From positions 2,251,361-2,315,360 of the forward strand of contig WBMV01003156.1 in the NCBI GenBank assembly GCA_013396655.1: DNA of 64,000 nucleotides. The letters run 5' to 3'. Positions within the stretch are counted from its first letter, which is position 1, and each line of letters begins with the position of its first letter. Of this stretch, positions 39,493 through 52,332 are shown one piece after another. Source of the stretch: Campylorhamphus procurvoides (taxonomy: Eukaryota; Chordata; Aves; Passeriformes; Dendrocolaptidae). The notes beneath the pieces are model-generated. The model had not been told where the DNA came from, did no database searches, and saw nothing but the letters and a program-made list of their open reading frames with translations. The translations under genes and the position numbers were made by a program.

Positions 39493-40368
39493 AACATTCC
39501 ATAAAGCACCTTATGACTAGTAATTAGAACGCATAGGTCTTGAGAATTGTGACTTACATTTAGCAGACTAAATGAACACTTATAAATAAAAAGGGAATGA
39601 TAGATGTCTTCTCTCTGGGATGATTCACAATAAAGGAACATGTTTTCTCCTTGACAGCAATCCATCATGTAGAGTGAGAGCTGGCTGGGTATTTGCCATT
39701 ACTCAACCAAACTCTTTTGACTTTCCCAGCACAATGTCTTACACCCAGTGTTACTTACTCAGGTCTACCTAAATCTTGTTGTACACACTCAGGCCATGGA
39801 TGATTCACTATCCAATGTTATTAATCTGAACATAAGAAATATCAGAGAAAAAAAATGCCTCCAAATCTTCCAAGATTATATCCCTTGAATAGAGGAGGCA
39901 TAATCTCCACAAAACATCAACAATGACTAAAAATTTGCACATTTAAAGAACATGAAAAAATGCAATTGAAATGCTCAAAGCTGCCAGGACTCAAATTATG
40001 TTGCCTTCTTGTCAATAGGTCTGAATAGCAGCTTATCTCAGCCACCCAAGAGGGCACTTAGTCTGTTGGACATACTTTAGAATGAAGAGTAATATATGTG
40101 CCTATGCATATTGAAATTGTATGTTTTGGGGTTTTTTTAACCAAGTAGAACAATTTTCTAAATATTAAAAACAGATGAAATACATCTATGCATTTCAGAA
40201 TTGATAAGTGACACATCCTTTAATGTTTAAAGTTAGTGGTCAATGAACTGGTATACAATTTCTATGTCAGATTTTTGCTTTTGTTTAAAGCACAGCTGCT
40301 ACAGACAAAGGAAGATAATACAGCTGATGTTCTGTAAATAAGAATGTCCAAGAGAAAAAAAAAGAGAT

Positions 40369-40398
40369 CATATATATATATATAATATATATATATAT
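40369..40398 (+). repeat. (AT)n dinucleotide repeat
   Basis: An interrupted AT repeat of about 30 bases lies in intron 42. It is followed by GTATGCACATACCC and a short CA-rich stretch. Confidence 0.93.
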
Positions 40399-40965
40399 GT
40401 ATGCACATACCCATGTATCTCACACACATACCCTATCTTTCATGTTGCAGAGAATAGCTTCAAGCAGCTAGTTATCAATAGTGCCTTGGGAGATTATGTA
40501 ACATGGTTAGCAGAAGTGCACAAAGCTCTAATTTTTAAGAAAAAAAGGGATAACAGAAAATCATTAGCAGCTGAAGCAACAGTAGCCTTTAGGGAATGAT
40601 CCATCTCATTGCTCTTAAAAGAGAGATCTGAGTGCTAGAGACTCAGACACCAGTTCATTTTCACTACCTGGAATTTGTCTTTATCTGCCAGAAAAAGACA
40701 ACCTCCTGTAAAAATTCACTTCCTTGGCTATTTGTGTACGGATCCATCACCAAGCACAGCATTACTGACAGATCTATTTGGAGAGTGCATTTGACCACAC
40801 TCAGTTCTAAGTTATGCCTAATTGGGTTTCATTGAGCTGCAGCAGAAAACCACTCTGAGTTTTACATTACGTAATGTTTTACTTAATACACACCAAATAT
40901 ATATTCCAATGTAAAATTAAAAATACGTTTCTTGCCCTTCCAAACATCTGTAAAATAGTGCCTTA

Positions 40966-40989
40966 TGCATTATTTTACAAAATAATGCA
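40966..40989. repeat. Perfect inverted repeat (11-bp arms, 2-nt loop)
   Basis: TGCATTATTTT and its exact reverse complement flank AC. It is in intron 42. The next bases repeat the TGCACTGCA pattern twice. Confidence 0.85.
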
Positions 40990-43900
40990 CTGCAAAATAT
41001 GCACTGCAGATTCATAACAATATTCCATGCTTTTTGCACTAACATAAAAACCAGTAACAGCACAGTTGTTAGTAATGAGGGATAGCTGGAAAAATTCCAC
41101 AAATGAATTAGAATGTTAAAATATGCATAGAATTATGAGTTACAATATCTGATATGGGTATTATTGGTTTAATAAACCACTTTGAATGGGGACATTATCT
41201 GTCAGAATCATGGATGTGTAATGTGTACAGTAAACCCCCTATATTCTGAAATAAGACACAGTAGAAAACTGCTAAAAACCTGTTATGTCAGTAAATGAAG
41301 AAGTACCAAATGAAGGAAGAAAAGAGAAAAATATAGATCAGAACCATAAAAAATTTGTGTTTTAAAAACAACAACAGAAAACAACCATTTTTTAATGAAC
41401 TGGAAAAGACCCTACAGGAAATACAAAAGAAGATGAACTAGAAAAAGAATTGTTAGAGTGATTATGCAAGAAGTTACATATACAAGAAACCTCCTTCTAA
41501 AAGAACCAGATGGCTTTCCATATTAAAACTCAGTGAAAAATATTATAGCTAAATGTATAATCATATTCTTCAATGAGAGGTTCCTGCCAAAATTAAGAAT
41601 ATAAAGAAAAAAAGGAAATTAAACCAAAAGAAAAAAAAAAGAATCACTAATATGTATGGCTCCTGCAGCAGGTTTGCTGCATAAATAATATAAAGCAAGT
41701 AGCCTCAGAAAATAAGTTTTGAATTCACAGTTAATAGAATTAACTAACGAATAGGCAAGAGTATCACTATGACAGTGACTTTTACCATGAAATTCTACTA
41801 AGCATTTTTTCACATAAGGCTATAAATGCAAGTTAGACTTCAATTCCAGGTATACTGCTTCATTTTAGCACATGTATTTTTGCTATGTGTTAGCAAACAG
41901 AAATATGTGTTAATTTCAATTATCTGCTTAATCAATGTATTTATTTCAGAATATACATCTCCCACTAAACAATTCAGGTCTTGGACACACTGTAGTTACA
42001 ATCACTTCTATTGGGGTAACTCAAAGATGGTGAATTCCATCAGTATGAACATCATCAGTAGCAAACAGAAGTACTACAATGTTTGGGCTTATAATGAGTT
42101 GTCCTATTTTGACAGTATATCAGGCCAAATTTACTAATCCATTGATCTATGAACCAGACTTTTCCATACAATCAACTTGAGTTTCATCTTTGACAGAACT
42201 ATAATATTTAAAATGATTTGTTAAATACTGCAAGTACAGTGATGAAGAAAAACTAAAGTCCTGTACATCCTAATACGTAAAAGAGCTTATAATAAGATAA
42301 TGAAAACATTGCAATGTTGACTTCATTGATAAACTGAAAAAACTTAGTTTCTCTATCTGATTTTTCCACTGCTTACAGCTTAAAATGAAGAGAATAACAT
42401 TCCTGAGTTTCAGATTTACTAAATGTGCTCATAAAAGCATTACAATTTACTAAATTTTAGAAGTTATTAAATTTTTGCTGTAAAATCTCATATTTTACTA
42501 TTGCACATGCCTTTGATATAAAAAGTCAGTGCTCGAATTCTCTATGACAATTGATATTAGTGATTTTTAATTTGTATTTGATATTTGTCCTATTTGATAA
42601 TAAGCAATCATATTTACTTTGGAGAAAAATATTCAATGCTGAATCATTTGCACTGATTCTTGCAAATAAGCTTATTTTTCCTTTAAAGGATTAATTAAAA
42701 TGGATTCTTTCTGAATGGGAGTGAAAAAAAATCAAAAGATCAGTTTTAAAACACAGCGCTATTCATGACAGTTCTGTAATTTGATTCATGCAAATATGTC
42801 AGGAAAAAAAAAATCAACCACAATTTAATTTCAAACCTTTCCCAACCAGCTGCTGAACAATTTATGCACTGCTTTTCTATTTTTACTGCAGGATAATGAC
42901 AATGATGGATGCTTTTCCTTGGGAATAAATATTCATTAAGCAGGCTCAGATCAACACTATACCCTTCCAAAAGCCTTCGAATGTGCAAGACCCATTTGCC
43001 TCTTCTAAGAGATTTATTTGGGAGGAAGATGGAGCTGTGCCCACAAATGCATTTCATAACAATTTAATAGTTCAGTTAAATTAAGCCTATGTCACTACTT
43101 ACTTGTAACCTCCGTAATCAGTATTATTAAAATGGGTGTCAGTCCCAATAATACCAAATATATGTGGGTGAACACCAGATTAGTTATGGATATAAATCAG
43201 ATCAAGCTAGACCAAATGTAAAACATGAAGAACTAACAGGGAGTCAGTTGCCAGCAAACTGCTTGAGGCAGGTCAGTTTCTCCATCCAACCTACTAGGGA
43301 ACGTCGGTTCATCAACAAGGACCAAATAGGGGATCATTAGCCATGATTTACTTGGTCCATGAGCTCTTTTGTGCAGAAGGGATTGTTTAGAATTAAAAAT
43401 GACAATAACACTGGCATGTTTGTGCTTCAACACTCAGAATGACTGTAACCTACTGGTACTAAATCAGAGGCGGTAAAAGAACTGGTATTTCACACCGTCT
43501 TACTTTCAGTTACATTTCCTCTGGTCCAAGACTTCACTGTTGTGCTTCACCACACATACTGTACTGCCCTGCTAGGAAACTGAGAACACCCCAATTTTCA
43601 AGAGCTAATAAGCATATTTGTGTGTGCACGCATGTGTCTCTATACAGATGCCTAAAATGTTTAAGATGTATGGATGTATAAGAATTATAAATAGATGGGA
43701 TTTTACGTAAGCCAACAGCAGCATATGGATGTGGTTTTGCTACATTTCGTCTGATGGGGAAAGAGATAAATGTGCTCCTGCAGAGGAAAATCCAGAGAAA
43801 GTAGCCAGAGCCACTGCCCTGACTCTCCCTCTAAGCTTCTTTCTTATAGCTGTCTGTAGGCAAATTCCAGCCCCTTTAGGCTAATATTTACTTTTTCTAA

Positions 43901-44446
43901 ACCCTTTCCCAAAATAGGCACAGAAAAAATGGAAATGTAGTGTTCTCTTCATGCTGGATGACAATTTTGAATTGCTGTAATTATATACAGCACTTGAGCA
44001 TGATTTTTTACAAGGCTTTCCTCATACAAACATTATTGTGCAAAAGCTGATAACTCATTCATCTACTTAGGTTTACAACTTTAATCTTACTCTCTTCTTA
44101 TGTCAATTCTGTGTTGGAAAAATTCCACCAATTTAAAAGGATTTCACTGTTACAAGCAATGAAGAAACCAAACAGTAGTATTTAAAGTCATACTAACAGT
44201 ACTGAATGAGCTTTTCCTTAACTACATTACGTACCTTTCAGACAGTATTCCCTGCTTAGCTAATGAAACTGTAATAACTACACAGAACCAATATGACGTC
44301 AATCTTTTTTAGATTAATGTGGAATGCAACAGCTAAATTTTACTTGGTTTTGTTCCTGTTTCAATAATTTTAAAAATCAAACAGTAAAATAAAGCAGCCA
44401 AGGTTGGGTGTGGTCAGGGTTACTTAGTAATTATTTTAATTTACCA

Positions 44447-44680
44447 ATCATAGAATAATAAAATCATTTAGGTTGGAAAAGACCTAAATTGAGTCCAGCC
44501 ATTAACCAGCTGCCAAGTTCACCACAGAGCCATGTCTTTAAGAGCCACATCTACACACCTTCTAAACACCCCTAGGGATGGCGGGAGCAGCCTGTTCCAA
44601 TGTTTAATAACCATTTTGGTGAAGAGATTTTTCTTTTTGTTTTTATTATCCACACAAAACCAAATCTTTAACTACAAATT
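44447..44680 (-). mobile_element. CR1 LINE 3-prime end, reverse orientation
   Basis: Read on the plus strand it begins ATCATAGAAT, then ATCATTTAGGTTGGAAAAGA CC, CCAGCCATTAACCAGC and GCAGCCTGTTCCAATGTTTA, which is the reversed CR1 3-prime end. The region after 44600 (GGTGAAGAGATTTTTCTT) continues the CR1 pattern with decay, perhaps to about 44790. It is in intron 42, in the same orientation as DMD and only about 0.3 kb below exon 42. Confidence 0.82.
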
Positions 44681-44986
44681 CCATCTTTAAGTATACAACT
44701 GTCCCTCTCCGTCCTTTCTCTTCCATTCAGGGACATACTTTGCAGATACATGTCCTAATGCTCTTGTCCTCCAGATAGGGGTGAAACAGATAAAAATAAA
44801 TAAGCACTTCAGTGTTCTTACATTTTGTCCCAATGGGCCCTCATATAAACACCCATATATGCACACACCACCGAGAGGGGCTTAGCACTTTTAAAACAGA
44901 TGTCTCAGAATGAGGGCAGGCTGCCAATATACAGAAGCCCAAAAATATGGACTCCAACCACTATTAAGAAAATCTTTCTATCTTAC

Positions 44987-45181
44987 CTTGAGACACTCTT
45001 CTTGTTTGAAGAGATCCTCACAATCCTTAGCCTGCAGAACAGGAGAATTAAGGCGCTCTTCCACTTCGGACAAAGCTTGCAGAAGGTGAAGGATCTCTGC
45101 CAGGTATGTAGAAGGCACATGAGTGGTTTCCACAGTCATAGTTTCAGTCATCACAAAAGTTGTATCTTCACGAACTGTTTG
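44987..45181 (-). CDS. DMD: Dystrophin exon 42 (R15-R16 linker and R16 helix A)
   Basis: This exon is 195 bp (65 codons), phase 0, the human length. The acceptor is ATACTAG above 45181 with a poor pyrimidine tract; the donor GTAAGA is at 44986-44981. The first 20 residues (starting QTVREDTTFVM) are the short non-repeat linker between repeats 15 and 16. It is rich in threonine here: eight threonines, against three in the human linker as I recall it. Then HVPSTYLAEI starts helix A of repeat 16, and the exon ends CEDLFKQEECLK. About 43 of 65 residues match human. Three cysteine positions differ: human C in DLCAKD is Q, while F and S near the end become C. It corresponds to human residues about 1975-2039. 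Confidence 0.96.
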
Positions 45182-48100
45182 CTAGTATAGATATACAACA
45201 GAATGCTTCCTTTAGTTTTGTAACACTAGACAAACTTATAACTTAATGCAATTTCCAGTTCACAACCCAGAAACAATCAATAGTAACTTCCAAGGACAAA
45301 TGCAGGAAATATTTGAGGTTTTACTCATACTCCACTCGTCTGTTTGAAATGGTGGGTACCAAAATTAATCCATGCAAAAGTGTACAAATTTTTCTTCTCC
45401 TTCTCTCCAAATAAATTCAGATAGAAAACTCAAGAGTATTCTGAGATTATGGTGTTACTGAGATTTTTAGCATTAGTCCTTTCATTTCAAATCATCGCAC
45501 CTCTTTAAAAATCTGTCCTTCAATACAGAAATTCATTTAGAAATGTATCCCAGGTCTAAAATATGAAATAATTTCAAGGTGTCAAGTAAAATAATCATTT
45601 GTGTAATAAACACAAATCCTTAAATAACTTGCAACACAAAACAACTATGTCAACTCTATACTTTCAACACTCTACTAAAATCTTTCCCTTTAAACTAGCA
45701 AGTAGAATTTGTATTTCTGTCATTTGAAAGGTCTTTATTTATATTTCTGAGAAAACCCCAGCAACCCACCTGTTCAGGAAGCTAGGAATTTGTTTTGTTT
45801 TGGTTTTAATCTGGAAAAATATGAAATACACACCCTATTCTGAAAGCACATGCATACACCAAATGTAAAGACATTCCAGAATGTTTAGGTTCAAAGAAAC
45901 CACGTAGCTGTCTCTGGCGCTTGGAAACACACTGGCATAAGATGACAAAAAGTGCCTGTTTTTATAAATTCTCTGTATTTCTGATTTGACGTGTTAATGG
46001 ATCATAGATAGAAAAAAATAATACCAAAAGGGTGCTTTGGAGAAGGGTGCCCTGTGACTGCTTCTCTTAGCTAAACTCCAAATACTAGATCACATGCATG
46101 TCCATTAGAATTCTAAGGCAAAAATTTAAGATATCAATTATTTGTGGTTCTGTAAACATGAGTTTGTTTTGTCACATCACAGAAGATTCCTAGTGTGGGA
46201 CTAAGATCCTTTGTGTTTGATGTCTGTCTTCTCAAAAATGTAAACTTTACTTACTGAGGCCTTTTACAAGTGATTGCTGGCAAACTTGCAAAAAATCGTA
46301 TTACTTAGAGGCTTCAGTCCTAACTGATAATCATGGATTTTGGAACCATATATGAGAAGGACAATGGATCAATGGTCCTGAAGAAAAAAATATCATTATT
46401 TGGCTACACAGTATGCAAAAGAAAACAAGTACAAGCACACGCCATCTCAGCAAATTGTCTCATTACAATTCATGGCATACTTCTCTCTTCAGGTACCGAG
46501 CTGAGTCATCTGGATCTTCCAGTTTTTTACAGTCTTAAAATATGCATATACACACTCTAGAAGAGGTGTGCATATCACATATAAAGCCAATAAAGATATT
46601 GGTAGACTTCTGTTATTCTGCTGCATTTCTTATGCAAATTTAATTGCTTTGCTTACACTTTTCTCACTAAATGAGTTTTCTCAGTACATCTGCTAACACT
46701 GAAACCTCTCTAATTAACGTCACTGCTATAATTTTTATTAGTTAAAATAAATTGCTTAAAAAAGTTGTGTTTGCCCCTTATATGTTTCATGAATCACATG
46801 CTCTGCAAAAATAACAGCTTATTCCAGTAAACCTAAAGAAAAAGCTGTCCCATTGGATTAAAAATGGGAGAGTCTCAACAGGCTACTGAGGCACTTATGC
46901 AGCAATGTATTTTATTTGCTCAAGACTATACTGTGACACTTCTACATGTAGCAAAGAACTTCAGACCCACTTAAGGAACATTTTAACTATCCATTTATTT
47001 TTATTTTTGACTGAGAAGACAGACTATTTCTATTCACAGTAATGCAAAGACCATCCTAGGTGTGCAAGGTTATTCACTCAAAAAGAGGCCACATGAATAT
47101 GCAAAGTGGCGTAACCGATGAGATTCATTTCTATGATTAGTCTATTTTTTTTAAACCCAAATTTAGGCTTAGAGCTATGTATGGACACATATGTACACAT
47201 GCATGTATATGTGCGCACATAAAATAAAACCTGCGCCCTCTTGCTCCAAACAACTCCTGAAACTACAAAAAGTTAAGCAGAGATCTGATGTGTGAGCACT
47301 TCATGGATATCATGCTTAATTAGGGGCAAAATTGCTATCTTTTTCAATCACTGCTACAGATTAAAATGGGATGTATATTCACACTGCCTTTACATGCAAC
47401 TTTACATAAATATTTCTCGCATCTGGATGATGACTTGTGTAGTTTCACTATTGTTTAGATAAACTGTAAAGCACTACCAGATAAATAAACAAATGGTTTG
47501 ATATGTAGAAGTAGAGGCCTATCAGAACCCGTCCTCGTGTTTTGCTACATTATTTATTATCTATTCTGAAAAAAGTCACAGTCTAAATTAATTAGTTTCT
47601 GCATACTATTTGAATAAAAGAGTTGAAAATTTGATGATATTTGAGAAATCAAGGATTAAGTATCTTTGATTTTAATGGGGTTTTCAACAGGTCATAGGTG
47701 TTTCTTTCCTTCACTGACAGCTGCATGACAGAACCCAGGGCAGAAGTTGGCATCTTGCACTAAGGAAAGGAGGGTAGGGCATATCCTGAACTGAGAATTT
47801 CAATCAGCAAAGAAAGGGAAGCATTTTCAGCTTGTCCCTACATTTTCTGGAATTGCCTTATGATAGAAATACAGCAGGCAGGGTCCTTCCCTATATTCTG
47901 GAAAAGCAATTTTACTAGAAATGCAAAGCTTATAGTGAATCATATCCATACATAGTAATGAGAAAAAACTTACAAAAGGAGATCATAGCAGCTGGGAGCC
48001 ACTACTATTAAAAATAATTCAGTAAAAAAAAATATGTAATTGCTACTGTTAAAATTCCTCATCGGAACCATTTAATAATCATTAAAAATAAATAAGAAAA

Positions 48101-48611
48101 TGGAAATTTCAGTTTTATATAACTGTTTAAAATGAGTTTGAGTAAGTTGAATCTGAAAAAACTGGCATAATGCATTAGACAGTTACTAAAAAGGCTTAAA
48201 ATAAAATATTTAAAAATAAATAATGCAAATAAACTGTTAAGAATGATTGGCAACTGTTGTGGTAAATGGCCATTTTCTATATTGCTATTTCTGTAAAATA
48301 CTATTTTAGTGATATTATTTTTTTATTTTTCCTTGATTGTCAGTAATATACTGATGTGCAAATTAATTACAGTCTCTGAAAAAACCCAACTTCTTTTGGG
48401 TAAGGTTTAACATTTCATGCACCGCTTTTCACCAAGCATTATCATCTCTAGAACAGTAAACTGAATTTTCTTCCCCATCATTTTTAATTAAGGGCCAGGA
48501 TCTTTCCATAAATATGACTCTACCTACACTGATTTTATCAACAGCTATCATGTCCTAGCAGGTGCAACAAAACCAAAAGAAATTCACGAACTTCCCTTAC
48601 AAAGAAGTTCA

Positions 48612-48677
48612 ATAAACAAAAGCCAAACAAACCAACCAAAATAACAACAACAAAAACGCAACAAAAAAACAACACCT
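48612..48677 (+). repeat. A/AAC-rich low-complexity
   Basis: An A-rich tract with CAAA, CCAA and CAA units lies in intron 41. It may be a decayed poly-A or simple repeat. Confidence 0.75.
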
Positions 48678-51600
48678 GTGATCATTATTGCCTAATCTAC
48701 CACAGTATTACCTGGTGGCATCAGAGCTAACTAGCCCTGGAGAATGCTGTTAATTTCCTTTTAACACTGGGAAACTCAGTGTAAAAGAACATTTCACCAA
48801 TCTCAGTTCATCCATACCCCCTTCCTCTTTCTGCAGAGGGAATAATCCCAACATCACTTTTGCTGGTTAAGAACTTCCACCCAGAGAGTCTCCAAGTTTT
48901 TATGTAAGATATTGACAACATAGGTCCCTTCCTATGATAGACCTCCAAGCTCATGGAGACCTCACTGTCTGTGCTTTTGATTTATTAACTTCACACAAAC
49001 AGATTATGCGGGAAGAGCAAAGCAGCCAAACAGGCCCATCAGTGCTCTGGTACGACAACGCTGATCCTGGTGAGAAGTTCAGGAGAAACAAATAAACATG
49101 CCTTCTCCTGAAGTGAAATAACACTTGAGAAAATATTCTTTACATGGAACTATAGGATATATGAGAGTGTAAAAAGTCAGTGATCTGTGCAGGATAAACA
49201 CAGGTGTGCTATACAAGCAAAGAATGCGGCAGACAGCAGACACCTTCTGGACAAAGCCAGGGATAGCTCAAAGAGTCCAAGAAACTTTGAACAGTTGCTT
49301 TCTAGAGCAAACTGTGAGCCACATGGTACTGCTAACCCATGTTTGCCATCAATATATCAAATAAAGAGTTAGACACAAAAATAAGATAAAATGCTGTCAG
49401 AGATCAATAAACCCACTTTAAAGTACATGTTTATAAAGAAGCTTTTATTCCTCGGTTCCTATGCCAACTGTGAGGGGTCATGTCAGCTAACATTTAGAGA
49501 AATATATTCTGTCTTCAGTGCTATTAGCACATCTTACCTGTGTGTATATATGTAGAAAGAAGATCAAAATTGTACTACTAATATGGAATTTTCAAAATGA
49601 GATTGGATGGCCTTAGTCAACCACAAACAAATTATCTCTCAGTCCAAAAAGAAGCATCTCTTTCAAGTACAGAGAGACCTAAATCCTCAATAGAGGATTG
49701 AAAATGTATAAATTCCTTATATAATTCTACGAAGCCAAGACCTCAAAAGGCCCTTGGCAACAATAAAATCTATTTAAAATATTGAAAAAAAATCATATTT
49801 TCAAGTAAGAACATAAATATTCTCACATGTATATGATTTTTCCACTCATGCACAGTTGCAGTCCCCTAAATCCTGCACATTACAACACTTACACCATATA
49901 GTTTAATGCTTGTATCTGTTTCATCAGTGACATATAAAAAGTAGAAACTTTAAAAATACACATGACTATTTTCAGCACTTCTTGGACAGAGAGTGCTTTA
50001 TGTCTTCACAACACTTCACTGCTAAGGTATACCTTACTGGCTGAGAAATGCTACTTTAGGTGTTTTTTTTCCTAAGATAAAATAAATCTATTGGATCTAT
50101 ACATAAAATTAAATAAAGCCAGTTACAATGAAGCTATTTATAATAATAGCATAAATTAGAAAACATTTCAGTAAACTTTGGATTCTAAGAATAGCAATAG
50201 AAAATTGCAGGCTTTGATTTTGAAAACTAAATTAACAGGCATCAACCAGCCTGAAATTACTTCCATTTACATTGCTTCACTTATCACCTTCATAACTGGA
50301 TTGAAGACAAGAGTTTTCTCCATAAGAAGAGGTCTGTTTCTTGGATGCACAGGCTTAAATTATGGGACATCCCCCAAAACCTCTACACTCTGAGGAGCAT
50401 GTTATTTTCACATTTAAATGGGGGTGGGCAGGAAGAAAGACACACACAGACAAAAGCTGTAATAATTAATCTAAAATATTACATTCAGAATATCCATAGT
50501 TCTAACTTTGGTTTTGTTTTCTTTTCTTGCCACAGGAAGCAAATGTATAGTTTAAAAACTATGGCAAAGCATTTTGGTGCTGCAGCCAATCCTTTGCATT
50601 CCTCACATCCTCACGTGTAGAGCTCTCCAAGATGTCAAATACACTCACTCAAATAGTAAAAAGAGCACCTATATCAAACCCTTTTTCAGCTGCTTAAAAA
50701 GGTGTTTGTTTGATTCGGACTCAGGCAACTGCCTTTAGATATGGCCTCTGCCCAGGCTGAGGCACTGCTGCCCACTGAATTTAGCTGCAGCTTATTTGGA
50801 AATGTACCCATCGCTCCTTACTAAAGACCTGCTAGCATTCACCGAAACGGGAGACTAAGATGAATTGAAAATTCTAGCAGTTCTGCTATTCACTTTTAAC
50901 TTGACAGCTTCCATTGGTATCTACTTCAAGCAAAAAGAAATTAATCTGAACTATGTTAAGACTCTCACATATGTAAGTTTTTCCAGAAAATAAAAGAAAA
51001 AATATAATAAAAAATAGAGCACTGCGTACCTTATGCCACAGCTGCAATGTTAACATGTCCTGAAGAAAAATGAAATCGAGTAGCTTTATGGCATTATTGA
51101 TTATAATTGCAACTACTGGGATTTAGAGTGTCTCTTGTTTTGAAATAAATTATGCATATATCTTTGGTACTCCTGATGAAGATGGCATCCTAGCAATTGC
51201 AGTAGAGAAAAACTAACAAAGAAATCTGTATGTCTACCATGTGACTTTAAATAGGTATTTGCAACATAGGGATTATTAAATTCATTAAAGACTATACAGT
51301 ACTGTACAGTCAGTAGCATTTTTGGGAGAGATAAGCCTTTAACTCCTTTAACTACCAGTGAGTCAAAAGAGATAGCCATTATCAATACTAGAAATCAGTA
51401 AATAAGCAAATACTTTTATGCTACAATTACTTTACAATTTACTTTTACAATTTATGTTACATTTTGGAATGAAAAAAATCAGAATACATTGCAAAATCTA
51501 CATCCTAGGCTGGTTCTCAACAGGTATTTTAAAATGTTATTTGGAATTTTAAAAGGGTTTAACTAGAAATTAATTTTCTAATTGATTTATAACATGTTGG

Positions 51601-52291
51601 CTTTAGTAGGAAAAACATATTTAAAAGTTTTTATATTTTTTATATTAATAAAAAAAGAGGTAGCCATTTCTTGTACTTTTTCACAGCTAAAAAAATAGAA
51701 ACTGACATACAACTTAGGAAGTATCACTTCAGGAAGTATCTAGTTCACACTTTAGAAAACTCAGCCACATGGCAGGAAAGCCCCAGAAGAATGGAAGGAA
51801 TTTCAAATAATTTTTTTCTTCAAAAGAGAATTTCAAAATCATGTTTCTTGGACAGTGATGAGCTGTAGAGATGAAACTAGATATTTATGAAACTGCATCT
51901 GTCAGATAATGTTGAGATAATTTAGAAAACAAACTGAAAATACCATGAAAGTACCACATCTGTGATGAATGCTAACAGCTTCAAAGTGCAAGGCCCTAAC
52001 CTTAAACTCTGACACCTTTCAGAAAAGTCAAAAGGTATTACTTAATTATTTTCCATCTTTAATCTACATATATAGAGATACTCTCATACATAATAATGAT
52101 AGGTTTTGCCACTTAGCCTTATTTTGTTACTTCCAGGTATAGATATGGTATTTTTAACGTGAATGAAATTGCTGTCAATCCAGCAGTCTTGAAAACAAAT
52201 TAAATACACACACAGATATTCAGCAGTCACACTGTCCCTCTACAATTCAGCTTCCTTCTGACCCTTTATGTGTATACTCAGATGCATCCAT

Positions 52292-52332
52292 GAAAAAACA
52301 AACAAACAAAAAAAAAAACAAACCCAAAACAA
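52292..52332 (+). repeat. (AAAC)n-like A-rich tract
   Basis: Short AAAC copies merge into a run of 10 or more A in intron 41. Confidence 0.85.

Larger units (their letters stand above)
38224..44986 (-). other. DMD: Intron 42 of DMD (complete, 6,763 bp)
   Basis: It lies between the exon 42 donor (44986) and the exon 43 acceptor (38224). The acceptor end has a long T-rich tract on the minus strand. It holds a purine-rich GGGAAAA tract at 39446-39492, an AT dinucleotide repeat at 40369-40398, a perfect 24-base inverted repeat at 40966-40989 and a minus-oriented CR1 3-prime end at 44447-44680. Nothing else stands out. Confidence 0.9.

Noticed and set aside
40369..40440. AT repeat with CA-rich flank as a replication or matrix-attachment element
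   Set aside because: It is explained as an ordinary microsatellite; sequence alone gives no further support.
44900..45190. 96-codon plus-strand open frame
   Set aside because: It is the antisense shadow of dystrophin exon 42.
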